Counted from the first letter of the stretch, positions 44,942 through 55,600 are shown. The stretch: 64,000 nt of DNA from Leptolyngbya sp. CCY15150 (GCF_016888135.1 NZ_JACSWB010000173.1:26479-90478); one strand, 5' to 3'. Notes: a model not told the origin generated them from the sequence alone. Program-made: numbers and translations.

Positions 44942-46143
44942 TCATTCCCACTTACAAAGAAGTTGTTGTTGCCTAGTTCAGTTTTGAGCTTACTATAGTG
45001 ACTCGCCTGTACTGCAAGATGTCCGTTATTGGATGACAAAACACCTTCCCGTAATAGAAGCTGAATGCGAGACTGAAGCTGGCTTTCAGGCTCACCTAAG
45101 CTAAGAGCTAGGTGGGGACGGCTCATGGGGCCATGAATAAGTAAGGAATGGAGTAAGTAGCGATCGATATTGGTTAAGGTCGGCAAACTGGGTAATGAAG
45201 GGCTAACTTCATGCAAAACCAGGCTGGATTCTGATGACGTTGTGGTGCTGAAGTCATAGTCGGAAAGTTTTTCGGTTGAGTTGTCTTCTTCTTGAATGCG
45301 GAGGCTTTGCAACCAAAGATGAACAGCAATTTGACCAACTCCAGATGATTGATTGGACAACGATTTCCAGTAGGACTGACGAAGATTATCGGAATCGGTA
45401 TCTAGATTATTGGCATCCACAACCGTTTTGACGATCGGATTCAGCCAATCTTGAAGCATGGGGCCATCGAGCTTTGGCAGGGATTGCACGTTGTTGAAAT
45501 AGGCGCTAATTTGGCAAACCATATCAAGGAAATCCCACGCCCACTGATTGCAGCCAACCACCCAGAAACAGTTGCGATTGTGAGCCATAATCTCCCGCAA
45601 ATATTCAATGCCATCCCAGCCACCAATGCAGCGCAGGAAATATTGCTCTAGGCAAGGCAGAAGACAAATCGTTGTACGTTTTTCTAGATCTTCATCTTCG
45701 ATCGCCTCATGCATGGCGGAAACATCGGTAGATTCTATCTGAGGATAAGCGCTCAGAGCTTGCTGAATCTGCTGCGTGAGGCTTAGAGGATCCCTAGGGC
45801 GGGCTTGGTCATCGAGCGGGACGATCACGATTCCAGGGGCATGGTGCCAGTTGCGAATACTGTCGCTCAGGATCTTGGCGATCGCTTCCACAGGATTAGA
45901 TAAGAAGACTAGACTATTGGGTGCATCTAGGTTGTGTTGCCAATCTTCAATAGCGGTAGCGATCGCGTCCTGAACCTCAGCTCGATAGGCCTCTGGACTC
46001 GACAAGTCGTTAATGGCCTCCATGAGTTGTGCTTGCAGAATATCAGGAATTTCTACAAGTCCATGGTCTGAGTCAGAATCCTGAGCTTGGGAAAACCATG
46101 ATTGGGCTTGTTGCCAAGTAGCGTGGATAAGAGAGTAAATCAT
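44938..46143 (-). CDS. ATPase-like protein without Walker A, with C-terminal winged-helix-like region
   Basis: 401 aa, no clear family. Residues ~75-240 read like a P-loop ATPase core: a hydrophobic strand then a turn and helix at LVFLSNPVEAIAKIL, where a GxGKS/T loop would be expected but none exists; then TTICLLPCLEQYFLRCIGGW and FWVVGCNQWAWDFL, resembling Walker B and sensor regions. Residues ~325-385 (YLLHSLLIHGPMSRPHLALSL) look like a winged-helix domain. Nucleotide binding is doubtful. It overlaps the MscS gene by 4 bases (ATGA), so both are coupled and may work together. The fold assignments are inference. Confidence 0.5.
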   Translation of the reverse strand: MIYSLIHATWQQAQSWFSQAQDSDSDHGLVEIPDILQAQLMEAINDLSSPEAYRAEVQDAIATAIEDWQHNLDAPNSLVFLSNPVEAIAKILSDSIRNWHHAPGIVIVPLDDQARPRDPLSLTQQIQQALSAYPQIESTDVSAMHEAIEDEDLEKRTTICLLPCLEQYFLRCIGGWDGIEYLREIMAHNRNCFWVVGCNQWAWDFLDMVCQISAYFNNVQSLPKLDGPMLQDWLNPIVKTVVDANNLDTDSDNLRQSYWKSLSNQSSGVGQIAVHLWLQSLRIQEEDNSTEKLSDYDFSTTTSSESSLVLHEVSPSLPSLPTLTNIDRYLLHSLLIHGPMSRPHLALSLGEPESQLQSRIQLLLREGVLSSNNGHLAVQASHYSKLKTELGNNNFFVSGNE

Positions 46144-46521
46144 GGCTAGGAGAGAGCTAGTCTAGCTGACTAGGCATATCCTCAACGAAGGTTAACGCAC
46201 CGATCTATCGCAGGTATTGTTCGGACGTTTGAGTTCAGCCTGGTTTATACCTGGATCATGATCGGTCTGGAACAGTAGAGCAACGATGTTGGGGCATCCA
46301 TTCACGAATGCCGTTGCGCCCCTCGATTTTACCACTGCTCTGACTCGTACCCTGAGGCAGACGTAACCCGCCTAGGTGCTAAGACAGGAATCCTTGTGAG
46401 TCCTGGAGATTCTTTTCGTTTTTCTGTCTTCGTTTTTCTGTCTTGCGGTACTAGGGCATCCCCCCCTGCTCGTCTCCCAGTCTAGATGGATGTAGGTGAA
46501 AACGGTGAGGGTGTCAACGCG
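46144..46521. other. intergenic region containing repeat copy 2
   Basis: 378 bp between two minus-strand genes. It holds the 111-bp repeat (46344-46454) and no gene. Confidence 0.5.
46344..46454. repeat. 111-bp interspersed repeat, copy 2
   Basis: Same orientation and length as 27890-28000, 88 of 111 positions identical. The right end TTGCGGTACTAG is unchanged; the left end CTCGTACCCT is slightly altered. Confidence 0.8.
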
Positions 46522-46971
46522 TTACGAGGGTGGATCGGTGAGATGATCGAAATAGCGCTCGATGAGTAAAATAGCGACGATATCATCAATGGGGCGTGGA
46601 ATCGATCGCAGCTTTTGGGGCAATAATCGACGGATACCCTTGGGTGGATACATATCCCAGTAGCGATCGCGGGCCTGGAGAGTGCTGTAGCGCTCATCCA
46701 CCATCACCACGCGCAAAGACGTAGGCAGTTCGTCCACCACCTTCTGTTTCCATTGCTTGGCGGAGGTTTGATTGCCCATCACCATCAAAGAAATGGGAAA
46801 CTGCTGTTGTAGGGTGTCGATGGTGGCGATCGCCTGTTCCGCACTCACGACTTGTTGAAACAGCAGCCGACGATCTAGCGCCATGACCGCGACGCCACAT
46901 TTTTGTCGCCCCGGATCAAAGCCCAAAATCACCGGCTGCTGCGGGGGGGGAGTTAAAGGTGCAGAACCCAT
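46522..46971 (-). CDS. YqgF/RuvX-like RNase H-fold nuclease
   Basis: 149 aa. GFDPGRQKCGVAVM is the first catalytic-Asp motif of the YqgF/RuvC-like RNase H fold; LMVMGNQTSAKQWKQKV, VVMVDERYSTLQARDRYW (second acidic residue) and IPRPIDDIVAILLIERYF (third acidic region) follow in the family order. YqgF proteins process pre-16S rRNA or act as Holliday-junction resolvases; some cyanobacterial versions like this are divergent. It stands alone on the minus strand, divergent from the phosphopantetheinyl transferase gene. Confidence 0.8.
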   Translation of the reverse strand: MGSAPLTPPPQQPVILGFDPGRQKCGVAVMALDRRLLFQQVVSAEQAIATIDTLQQQFPISLMVMGNQTSAKQWKQKVVDELPTSLRVVMVDERYSTLQARDRYWDMYPPKGIRRLLPQKLRSIPRPIDDIVAILLIERYFDHLTDPPS

Positions 46972-47098
46972 GCTTCATCCTGCTGAGGTGCAATAGAGTA
47001 GCTGTCGTGTGATCAGCCAAGTCTCATGCTAAGCCAAGATGCCTGCGAAAACTGTTGCTTGCCCATCTGATTTTGCCCATGACTGCCCATGACCGCCC

Positions 47099-47839
47099 AT
47101 GATCTATGACGTTGCCTCGCTGTTGAACCTGTCGCCGGAGATGCTGCCGGGGCTGCAGCCCAACCATGCCCTAGTTTGGTGGATCGATCGCCGTCGGCTG
47201 ACCCTCCCCGCCGAGATGGTTCAGACCCTCCTCAGTGTTGAAGAACAGCAGCGGGGCGATCGCTTCAAGTTTCCCGCCGATCGCGATCGCTACCGCACCA
47301 GTCGCGCTATTCTGCGGCTGCTGTTGTCCCACTACCTGTCCTGTCCACCCGATCACATTCCATTCCACTACAGCCCCACCGGCAAACCTAGCTTGCCGCT
47401 CTCCTACCATCCCATGGGCCTACAGTTCAATCTCTCCCACGCTGGCCCCATGAGTCTCTATGGGGTGATGATGCCCAACCGCATTGGGGTTGATCTAGAA
47501 CCACAGCGCCACGTTTCTCAACTGCACAGCATCATTAAAACTCAATTTTCACCCAAGATTGCCGCTAAATTTCGCCAACTTGCTCCAGATGACGCCCCAG
47601 CCTACTTTTTCCGCCTATGGACTGTCACCGAAGCCTACTTAAAGGCGACGGGGCAAGGGTTAGCCGGCCTAGCAACGGTAAATCTCTGGGAGAATGCGAT
47701 CGCTCCCTTTGGGTCTCTCACGCCGGTGACTGGCTTGCCCCAACCTTGGTCTACGCTGCTGTTTGAAATGCCAGAGTCTACGGTGGGAGCGATCGCCCTT
47801 GAGGGCAAGGTCACCAAGGTTACCATCTGTAACAATTGA
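47099..47839 (+). CDS. 4'-phosphopantetheinyl transferase, Sfp/HetI type
   Basis: 246 aa. Transfers phosphopantetheine from CoA to a Ser of carrier domains. Motifs: FKFPADRDRYRTSRAILR, FNLSHAG, GVDLE (Mg-binding acidic pair) and FRLWTVTEAYLKATGQGL. In the last motif the usual Lys before Glu (WTxKEA) is Thr, though Glu is kept. It lies ~675 bp before the FkbH-ACP-thioesterase gene on the same strand, and its natural client could be that ACP as well as others in the cell. No other carrier-protein gene is in the window. Confidence 0.88.
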   Translation: MIYDVASLLNLSPEMLPGLQPNHALVWWIDRRRLTLPAEMVQTLLSVEEQQRGDRFKFPADRDRYRTSRAILRLLLSHYLSCPPDHIPFHYSPTGKPSLPLSYHPMGLQFNLSHAGPMSLYGVMMPNRIGVDLEPQRHVSQLHSIIKTQFSPKIAAKFRQLAPDDAPAYFFRLWTVTEAYLKATGQGLAGLATVNLWENAIAPFGSLTPVTGLPQPWSTLLFEMPESTVGAIALEGKVTKVTICNN

Positions 47840-48514
47840 TACCCTCTCTAGGACAACAACGCTAAGACAACGATGATAGATCCAGCCCCAAAGGCTCAAG
47901 TCATCAAGGGTTGGACTGAGCTTGCTGCAGCCGCTTTTCTAGCCGTCGCGTATAGCCTTCAGGTAGCTCAAAATGCAAGAAGGTGCTACCGTTTGGGGCT
48001 ACCTGGGGCAACTCTTAACATAACTTCACACATTGCAAAGATTGTATGAGGCTAAGTGGATTTACCCGGCAGTTGTTCGGCATCCTTGAGTACGGTAGCT
48101 ATAATGACCTTGACGTTTGGGATGCTTGCATGCTCAAAAAGTCTATCTTGCTGATCACCTGATGTATTCCTAAGGATGATGCGCTGAGCATATATCTCTG
48201 CCATGCTTGACTAACAAACCACAGAAGCTGATGGTTGAAAGCCCCTAGTCCTACCCTTCTCTCCTAAAAAAGGGAGCCAGATCGCCGTTGTTTTAAATAG
48301 ATTCGGTTGTCCTCCTGGTTCGGGAGAAAAACGCAGGCGAATCGATCATGGTTCCTCCTTTGGGGAGAGGGCTAGAGTGAGGGGATACACCGTTGATCAG
48401 GTAACCAGGTTGCTAAGCCAGTAAATTCACCGTTCCATCTGCGTTCACTATTGGGTGGGATTGGGTAATTTAAGAGTGCTAGCACTCTACTATCTATAAC
48501 TTTTGAGAAGCGTG
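47840..48514. other. long intergenic region upstream of the FkbH-ACP-TE gene
   Basis: About 675 bp without a credible gene. It contains an inverted repeat pair (48242-48384, listed separately). The region is likely to carry the promoter of the FkbH-type gene; no consensus is clear. Confidence 0.4.
48242..48384. repeat. imperfect inverted repeat pair of a common intergenic type
   Basis: CCCCTAGTCCTACCCTTCTC (48242 on) and, on the other strand from 48384 inward, CCCCTCACTCTAGCCCTCTC are imperfect inverted copies about 140 bp apart end to end. The CCCTAACCCTCTCCC style is common between cyanobacterial genes. Confidence 0.5.
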
Positions 48515-51496
48515 ATGCAGTCCACTCAAACTCCAGTCTCCACCACCACTCGTCTTCAGTACACAGTTGCTGTCGCGGCAACGTTTACAGCCGAGCCGTT
48601 AGAGGAATCATTAGCGTTTTGGATAGACAAGCTGGCCTTGCCAGCATCAGTAGAGTTTACACCCTATAACCAAGTCTTTCAGCAGTTACTCAACCCCACG
48701 AGTTTGATGGCGGACAATCAAACAGGGGTGAATGTGGTGCTGCTGCGCTTTGAAGACTGGTGGCGCTTTAACCAATCATCGGACGAGATGAGCGATGCGG
48801 ATCGCCTAGCCGATGTGCAGCGCAATGCCCAGGACTTGATCCAGGCGTTTCAGACTGCTCTAGGGCAGTCTTCCTCCGCCTATATTCTGGGTATTTGTCC
48901 CTCGTCACCCGCGATCCAAGAGCATCCAGACTGGGCGATCGCGTTTCAAGCCATTGAAGATCAGATTGAAGCAGAACTCGGTAGTGCCAGCAACTTCCAC
49001 CTGCTGCGATCGCCCGACTTTGAGCGCTATGGATCGACGTCGGTTTATGACCCTGAGCGCGATCGCCTCGGACATATTCCGTTCACGCCCGACTTTTTTG
49101 CCACCCTCGGCACCACCCTCGCTCGGCGCATCTATGCCATTAAGCGATCGCCCTATAAGGTCATTGTGCTGGACTGCGACAACACCATCTGGAAGGGGAT
49201 TGTGGGCGAAGATGGCGTAGATGGCATTCAGGTGACCGATGCTTTTCAGACCCTGCAGCGGTTCATGATTGAGCAGCAGGAAGCAGGGATGGTGCTATGT
49301 CTCTGCAGCAAAAACAATGAAGCCGATGTGATGGAGGTGTTTGAGCAGCGCACAGACATGCCGCTCAAGCTAGATCACCTGGTCAGTTGGCGGGTGAATT
49401 GGCTGCCGAAGTCGGGGAATATTCAATCCTTGGCGGAGGATCTCAATCTCGGTCTCGATAGCTTTATTTTTATAGACGATAACCCGGTGGAATGTGCGGA
49501 GGTGCGGCTCAACTGTCCGGAGGTTTTGTCCCTACAATTACCGAAGAATGAAACAGACATCCCGGCATTCCTAGAGCATGTCTGGGCCTTTGACCACTTA
49601 CGGGTGACCGAGGAAGACCGCAAGCGCACGGCGCTCTATCAACAAAACGTGGCGCGATCGCGCTTAGAAAAAGAAGCTCCCTCCCTTGAGGTGTTTCTCG
49701 CCAGTTTAGACTTGTCCACCACCATGACAGCTCCAACGGCGGAGCAACAGTCGCGGGTGGCCCAGCTCACCCAGCGCACCAATCAGTTTAACTGCACCAC
49801 CCGCCGCCGCTCTGAGGCCGATGTGCAGCAACTGGCTGCCCAAGGTCTGAACTGTCGCGCCGTTGAAGTGAGCGATCGCTTTGGGGACTATGGTCTGGTG
49901 GGAGTGATGATTTTTGGCCCTCGCAGCGGAGCCCTAGAGGTCGATACCTTTTTGCTCAGTTGCCGAGTGCTGGGCCGTGGCGTGGAATATCAAATGCTGA
50001 GTGAACTAGGGAAAATAGCCCAGCGGCAAGGGCTATCCACGGTGCGTTTGTTATTTATTCCTTCAAAGAAAAATCAACCGGCCCTCAGCTTCCTAGAGCG
50101 CTGTGGTGCAGAGTTTCAGCAGACTACCGATGAGGGGTTTTGCTTTGAGTTTCCCACGGATTATGCGGCAAATCTTACCTACAATCCAACCAACGATCGC
50201 TCTGATACAGCCTCGTCTAAACCCAAATCTCCATCATCCCAATCCCAGGGCAGTCCATCTGAACGGTTGCAGATGATTGCTACCGAGCTGCGATCGCCCA
50301 CCCAGGTGCTGCAGCACATTCGCCGCCAAGGCAAAGGCGATCGCCCAGACCTAGGGTATACCGCCGTTGCGCCGAACACTGAGACCGAGACGATTTTGGT
50401 AGACCTCTGGTCAGATCTGCTCAATCTCAAAACCGTGGGCATCACGGACGACTATTTTGATCTAGGGGGAACGTCCTTGCTCGCTGTTGAGGTGGTGGTG
50501 CAGATCGAGCAGCGGTTTGGGGAGCGTCTGCCGCTGACCACCCTGCTAGAGCGGCCTACCATTCAAAAGCTGGCCCAGCGTCTCGACCACCGTGAGGCAC
50601 AAACCGGCGAGCCAACCTCCCTGATCCTCTTGCAGTCTGGAGATGCCAGCCCACCGCTGTTTCTCATCCATGATGGCGACGGTGAAACCTTGCTCTATCG
50701 AAATTTAGCCAAACGCCTAGCCCCCCGCCCGGTCTATGGCATTCAGCCGCTCAGCCGTCCTGGTTTTCCCATTTTGCATACGCGCATTCAAGACATGGCT
50801 GCCTACTATATCCAGCAAATCCGTCAGGTGCAGCCAGAAGGTCCCTATTTGCTCGGGGGGATGTGTGCCGGTGGCGTTCTGTCGTTTGAAATAGCCTGTC
50901 AGCTTGAAGCCCAGGGGCAAACCGTTGCCTTGGTTGCCTTGATGGATGCTGCCTACATCCATGCTCAAGAAAAGGTGGGACGCATTGCCAGCCAGCGGCT
51001 CAATCGGTTCACCCAGGCCCTAGAGGAGGAGAGCCGCCGACCGCTCCATGAACGTCTCCTAGGCATTGCGGTGAAAGTTGTGACCAAGGCCTCTAACTTG
51101 GTGCGCTACGAAACCCAATCTCGGATCCAGAAGGCCAGCGATCGCCTCCAGTTTAAGCTGATGCGCTTTTACCTCGATCGCCAAGCGCCGCTGCCCAAAT
51201 TCCTCAAGGGATTGCCGGTGCGCACGGTCTACCTGTTGTCTGCCGAGGAGTATAAGCCCAAGAAACTCTATCAGGGAGAACTGCTGCTGCTGCGAGCCAC
51301 CACGGGCGAGGGCGATAATGAACCCCATATTTGTAGATTTGTGGATAATCTGCTGGGATGGGGCGATCTGACTGCCCAGGACGTGAAGGTCTATGATGTG
51401 GCTGGTGGTCATGCCAGTATGCTGCAAGAACCCGCTGTTGAAGACATGACGCAGCGTATCCACAGCTATATTGAACAGACCTTACAGCAGACCTGA
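48515..51496 (+). CDS. FkbH-like HAD-ACP-thioesterase fusion (Cys nucleophile)
   Basis: 993 aa, one chain with three modules. Residues ~1-560 are FkbH-like: an N-terminal domain, a HAD-IIIC domain with Asp220 and Asp222 in LDCDNTIWKGIVGEDG and FIFIDDNPVEC, and a GNAT-like end (LLSCRVLGRGVEY). FkbH proteins load a glyceryl unit from 1,3-bisphosphoglycerate onto ACP. Residues ~625-695 are an ACP with phosphopantetheine Ser654 in DLGGTSLLAVEVV. Residues ~710-993 are a type I thioesterase; the nucleophile position GGMCAGG is Cys784, not Ser. I start at ATG 48515; upstream GTG and TTG in frame are possible. The GT2 gene follows 56 bp downstream. A self-contained glyceryl-ACP maker and releaser is a reasonable inference. 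Confidence 0.87.
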   Translation: MQSTQTPVSTTTRLQYTVAVAATFTAEPLEESLAFWIDKLALPASVEFTPYNQVFQQLLNPTSLMADNQTGVNVVLLRFEDWWRFNQSSDEMSDADRLADVQRNAQDLIQAFQTALGQSSSAYILGICPSSPAIQEHPDWAIAFQAIEDQIEAELGSASNFHLLRSPDFERYGSTSVYDPERDRLGHIPFTPDFFATLGTTLARRIYAIKRSPYKVIVLDCDNTIWKGIVGEDGVDGIQVTDAFQTLQRFMIEQQEAGMVLCLCSKNNEADVMEVFEQRTDMPLKLDHLVSWRVNWLPKSGNIQSLAEDLNLGLDSFIFIDDNPVECAEVRLNCPEVLSLQLPKNETDIPAFLEHVWAFDHLRVTEEDRKRTALYQQNVARSRLEKEAPSLEVFLASLDLSTTMTAPTAEQQSRVAQLTQRTNQFNCTTRRRSEADVQQLAAQGLNCRAVEVSDRFGDYGLVGVMIFGPRSGALEVDTFLLSCRVLGRGVEYQMLSELGKIAQRQGLSTVRLLFIPSKKNQPALSFLERCGAEFQQTTDEGFCFEFPTDYAANLTYNPTNDRSDTASSKPKSPSSQSQGSPSERLQMIATELRSPTQVLQHIRRQGKGDRPDLGYTAVAPNTETETILVDLWSDLLNLKTVGITDDYFDLGGTSLLAVEVVVQIEQRFGERLPLTTLLERPTIQKLAQRLDHREAQTGEPTSLILLQSGDASPPLFLIHDGDGETLLYRNLAKRLAPRPVYGIQPLSRPGFPILHTRIQDMAAYYIQQIRQVQPEGPYLLGGMCAGGVLSFEIACQLEAQGQTVALVALMDAAYIHAQEKVGRIASQRLNRFTQALEEESRRPLHERLLGIAVKVVTKASNLVRYETQSRIQKASDRLQFKLMRFYLDRQAPLPKFLKGLPVRTVYLLSAEEYKPKKLYQGELLLLRATTGEGDNEPHICRFVDNLLGWGDLTAQDVKVYDVAGGHASMLQEPAVEDMTQRIHSYIEQTLQQT

Positions 51497-51552
51497 TGAG
51501 ACTAAATGAGCCGAATTTCAGGTTGCATTGGTTGGTATAAAACACGAGTTCT

Positions 51553-52608
51553 ATGACAGGTTCTATGACCATAAGTGATTCCCTTGCAGTAAACGACCCG
51601 TCGGTCTTAGTGGTGATCGTCAACTATCGCACGTCGCGGTTAGTGGTAGATGGATTGCGATCGCTGGTTGAGGAGGTGCAAACCCATCCCAGTATCCGGG
51701 TGGCGGTGGTGGATAATGAGTCGGGCGATGATTCGGTGGAGTATCTGCAGGCAGCGATCGCGGAGAATCAGTGGGACTCTTGGGCCACGCTGATTCCCTC
51801 AGGGCATAACGGTGGCTATGCCTATGGCAACAACATCGCGGTACGTCCAGCGCTACAATCCTCTGATCCACCGGATTACTTCCTGTTGCTCAACCCCGAT
51901 ACCGCCGCCCGCCCCGGTGCCATCTGGGCCCTCGTGGAGTTTATGGAGCAGCATGAAAAGGTGGGCATCTGCGGCAGTGGTTTAGAAAATGCCGATGGAT
52001 CGCCTTGGCCCATCGCCTTCCGGTTTCCCTCGTTGCTGAGTGAGCTAGATTCTGGGCTACGGATTGGCTTGGTCAGCAAACTGTTGAACCGCTGGGTCGT
52101 ACCTCGGGAAATGAGCAACGAAGAGGCTCAAGTGGATTGGCTACCCGGAGCCAGCATGATGGTGCGCCGCCAGGTCTTTGAAGAGATCGGGCTGATGGAC
52201 GAGGGCTATTTTCTGTATTACGAAGAAACCGATTTTTGCCTGCAGGCGCGGCGGGCCGGTTGGCTTTGTTGGTATGTGCCCCAAAGTCGGGTGATGCACA
52301 TAGCCGGACAAAGTACCGGCGTCACGGTGCGCACCGATCGCCCCAAACGCCTGCCCACCTACTGGTTTGATTCACGGCGACGCTACTTCGTGAAAAACCA
52401 CGGCTGGCTCTATGCAGCAGCCACCGATATTGTCTGGCTGAAGGCCTTTATGCTGTGGCGACTGCGGCGGGTGGTGCAGCGCAAGCCCGATCCCGATCCC
52501 CCGCATCTCCTCAGCGACTTTTTCCAAAACAGCACCATTATGAACAGTTTGCGCGGGTTGGGTAAGCCAGCAGCTAAGGTCGGTGAACCGGTCAAAGATC
52601 CGGGATAG
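51553..52608 (+). CDS. GT2-family glycosyltransferase (rhamnosyltransferase-like)
   Basis: 351 aa. Domain order is a GT-A fold: VLVVIVNYRTSRLVVDGL, VAVVDNESGDDSVEYL, HNGGYAYGNNIAV, LLLNPDTAARPGAI (DxD-like) and LPGASMMVRRQVFEEIGLMD with YYEETDFCLQARRAGW. This is the WbbL/rhamnosyltransferase pattern for cell-surface polysaccharides. The C-terminus after the core is amphipathic and helical, possibly membrane-associated. It is 56 bp after the FkbH-ACP-TE gene and likely co-transcribed, suggesting that the acyl unit ends up on a glycan; the acceptor is unknown. Confidence 0.85.
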   Translation: MTGSMTISDSLAVNDPSVLVVIVNYRTSRLVVDGLRSLVEEVQTHPSIRVAVVDNESGDDSVEYLQAAIAENQWDSWATLIPSGHNGGYAYGNNIAVRPALQSSDPPDYFLLLNPDTAARPGAIWALVEFMEQHEKVGICGSGLENADGSPWPIAFRFPSLLSELDSGLRIGLVSKLLNRWVVPREMSNEEAQVDWLPGASMMVRRQVFEEIGLMDEGYFLYYEETDFCLQARRAGWLCWYVPQSRVMHIAGQSTGVTVRTDRPKRLPTYWFDSRRRYFVKNHGWLYAAATDIVWLKAFMLWRLRRVVQRKPDPDPPHLLSDFFQNSTIMNSLRGLGKPAAKVGEPVKDPG

Positions 52609-52638
52609 GCGAGCCTAGGTGACGTGATCTGACGTAAG

Positions 52639-55600
52639 TCAACGCTGTTCTCCCCGATCTGGTGATGCGGCGATGTCTTGGGTCAGATCACTCAGGGTAT
52701 CGAGGCGAAAGGTCTGAATCAACTCGGTGAGGGCGATCGCTAACCTCTGCTGATCTGCTGGTATAGCTTGCACGAGCTGCAGGGCTAGAACATCATCTCC
52801 GCTGATGGCAGCGGCATGGAGGCGCTCGATCCAGGCTTGGGGCATGATCCGCAAGTCATCCGCCGCTACCTGCTGGGAGGTCGTTGAGTTGGCGCTGTCT
52901 CGACCGGATGAGCGTTGATCGGCATAGACATAAACCACGCCCAAATGGTGGGCGATCGCCTCCCAGATCTCAGCTTCCCGAAAGGGCTTGCGGATGAAAT
53001 CATCACAGCCGATGCCCAAAATCTTCTCTCGATCTTGGGACAGGGCGCTAGCTGTGAGGGCAATAATGATAGTGTCTTTTCCCTCAGGCGTAGACTTGAT
53101 CAAGCGCGTAGCTTCATAACCATCCATCACCGGCATACGCATGTCCATCCAAATCAGGTGGGGCGCGTAGGTTTGCCATTGGGCGATCGCTGCCTGGCCG
53201 TGATGGGCTTCAATAATCTCAAACCCAATAGGTTCCAGCAGAGCCCGTAGAAGTAGACGATTTTCAGGAACTTCATCCACGATCAACATACGGTAGCGAG
53301 GCTGATTGGGCGCTAGACCGACCACTTGGCGCGGGGGCTGGGTAGCTTGGATATCGGCTGCGGTAGCCCGCTGAATGGGAATACAAAACTGGAATTGACT
53401 GCCCTGACCCACCACACTATGGACTTGGATCGTTCCTCCCATCAACTGCACAAAGGTTTGGCTGATCGCTAGCCCCAGCCCTGTACCCTGATGCGATCGC
53501 CGCCCTGCGGTGGTTTGCACAAAGGGATCAAATAGTCGCGCGACATCTTCCTCGGCAATCCCTGATCCCGTGTCGCTGATGGTGAACTGTAGGAGCACGT
53601 GATGCTCTGAAGGATAGTCTGAGGGAGTGGGGGGTTCTTGGGGGATGACCTCAAGAGTCACGGAGCCGCGATCGGTAAACTTAATGGCGTTGCCCAGGAG
53701 ATTAATCAGCACCTGCCGCAGTTTCTGTTCATCCCCGATTAGATAATAGGGTTTTGAGGTGTAGTTCTGAAAGGTAAGCAACAACCCTTTAGACTTAGCT
53801 CGCAGCCTTAACATACCCTCTAGAGTTTTTAAGAGGGCAGCAAGATCAAAGGTGGCTAGATCTAGGGTCGTCTGTCCTGCTTCAATTTTTGACATATCTA
53901 AAATGTCATTGATTAAGGCCAGCAGATGTTCCCCACTACGGCTGATGATGGTTAATTCTGGCGTGGCGGCGGCATAGGCAGAATTGCGCTGCATTAACTG
54001 CGTAAAGCCAAGAATGGCATTGAGGGGCGTTCGTAACTCGTGGCTCATGTTAGCTAAGAATGTACTCTTCGCCTTATTAGCTGACTCGGCGGCGGTTTTA
54101 GCCTCCTGCAGAACAGCTTCCACCTGCTTAAGCTCGGTAATGTCGCTGAGAACGCAGAGTACACAAGGCTCACGGTTCAGTTCAATCACTTCAGCAGAGA
54201 ATAAGACCGTGCGCAAAGTGCCAGACTTGATCCGATACTGGATTTCCATATTGCGCACCGTACCTTGCGCCTCAATGTAGCAAATGGCAGTCTCTAGATC
54301 CTGAGGACAAGCCCAGAGATTGAGTTCAATCCCAGTTTTACCGATGACTTCCTCGCGGATGTAGCCGCTGAGGGTTAAAAAACTATCGTTGACATCCAGG
54401 ATCTGTCCTGATTCATAGGCCACGATCGCCAACGGCTCAGGCGAAAGGCGAAAAGCTTTGGAGAATTTTTCCTCAGACTCCTGCAGAGCCTGAGTGCGCT
54501 CAGCAATCTTTTGTTCCAAATCCTTTTGTGCTTGCTTCAGTTGCGATCGCATTTCGTCAAACGCTTGGGCCAAAACCCCAATTTCATCGGTGCGTTGGGT
54601 ATCAACCTCCTGGCTCCAGTCTCCTTGAGATAGGGACGTTGCTGCACGCACGAGCTGGGAAACCGGTGCCACCAGCCAGCGCGTCGTGCGAATACCAATG
54701 GCGATCGCGATCACAAGTGCTAATACACAAAAAAGTACGATAGTGCGGTTATTATCCAGCATAACCTGGGTAAAATCTGACCGAGGCACCACAATAATCA
54801 CCCGCCAGTCTAATCCACTGCTGTCTTGGAAGGGATGAACCTGAACAGATAAAACTTGGTTATTGATGCGAGGTGTGAGGGTGGAGCTATGGCGAATGGT
54901 AGAAAATTCACCCAGCTCTGACTCAATGTAGCGCGCAACCTCGCGGGTCATGGGATCAGAACTAGCGATCGCTTCTAATCGTTCCGTATCTGACTCTTCG
55001 ACCCCCGATTCCATCGAGCTAGCAATCAACCGTCCTTGGCGATCTACGATGAACGCCTGACCTGTTTTACCAATCGTTAATTCAGACAAAAAATTACTAA
55101 TCTGTTCTAGGCTCAGAGTTGCCGTCACAACTCCCACAAAGTTACCCTCTTGATCATAGATCCGCTCTGACGCTGATAGCAGCAAGTCTCCAGTATCATA
55201 GGCAAAAAAAGGTTCGGCCCAGAAGGAACCTCCAGCTTCTACGGCGACACGATACCAGCTACGTTCTCTAGGATCAAAATCTGGCAATGAATCAAGTTCC
55301 TGTAAGCGATCGCCTGTAGGAGTAATCTGCCAAAGTCTAGTTTGCCTGCCTATCTCTTGATCAATGATACCTAGAGTTAGCCCTGAGCCTTGGCGATCGC
55401 CAATACCAAGATAATTACCGTTTCGCAGCGCCACAGCTATAAAAATGAGATCGTCAAATTGGCGACGGCGCTCTAATAAATAGTCTTCAATCGCTGATAA
55501 ATCGTCTAAATCAATCAATTCCTGAGATAGGATATCAGCATTGATGCGGTTGACTGTATGGGGGACGGATAAATAATTTTCTAGTTTTCCCTGAACCTGC

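Noticed and set aside
51059..51463. 134-codon minus-strand frame opposite the thioesterase region
   Set aside because: Shadow of the FkbH-ACP-TE gene.
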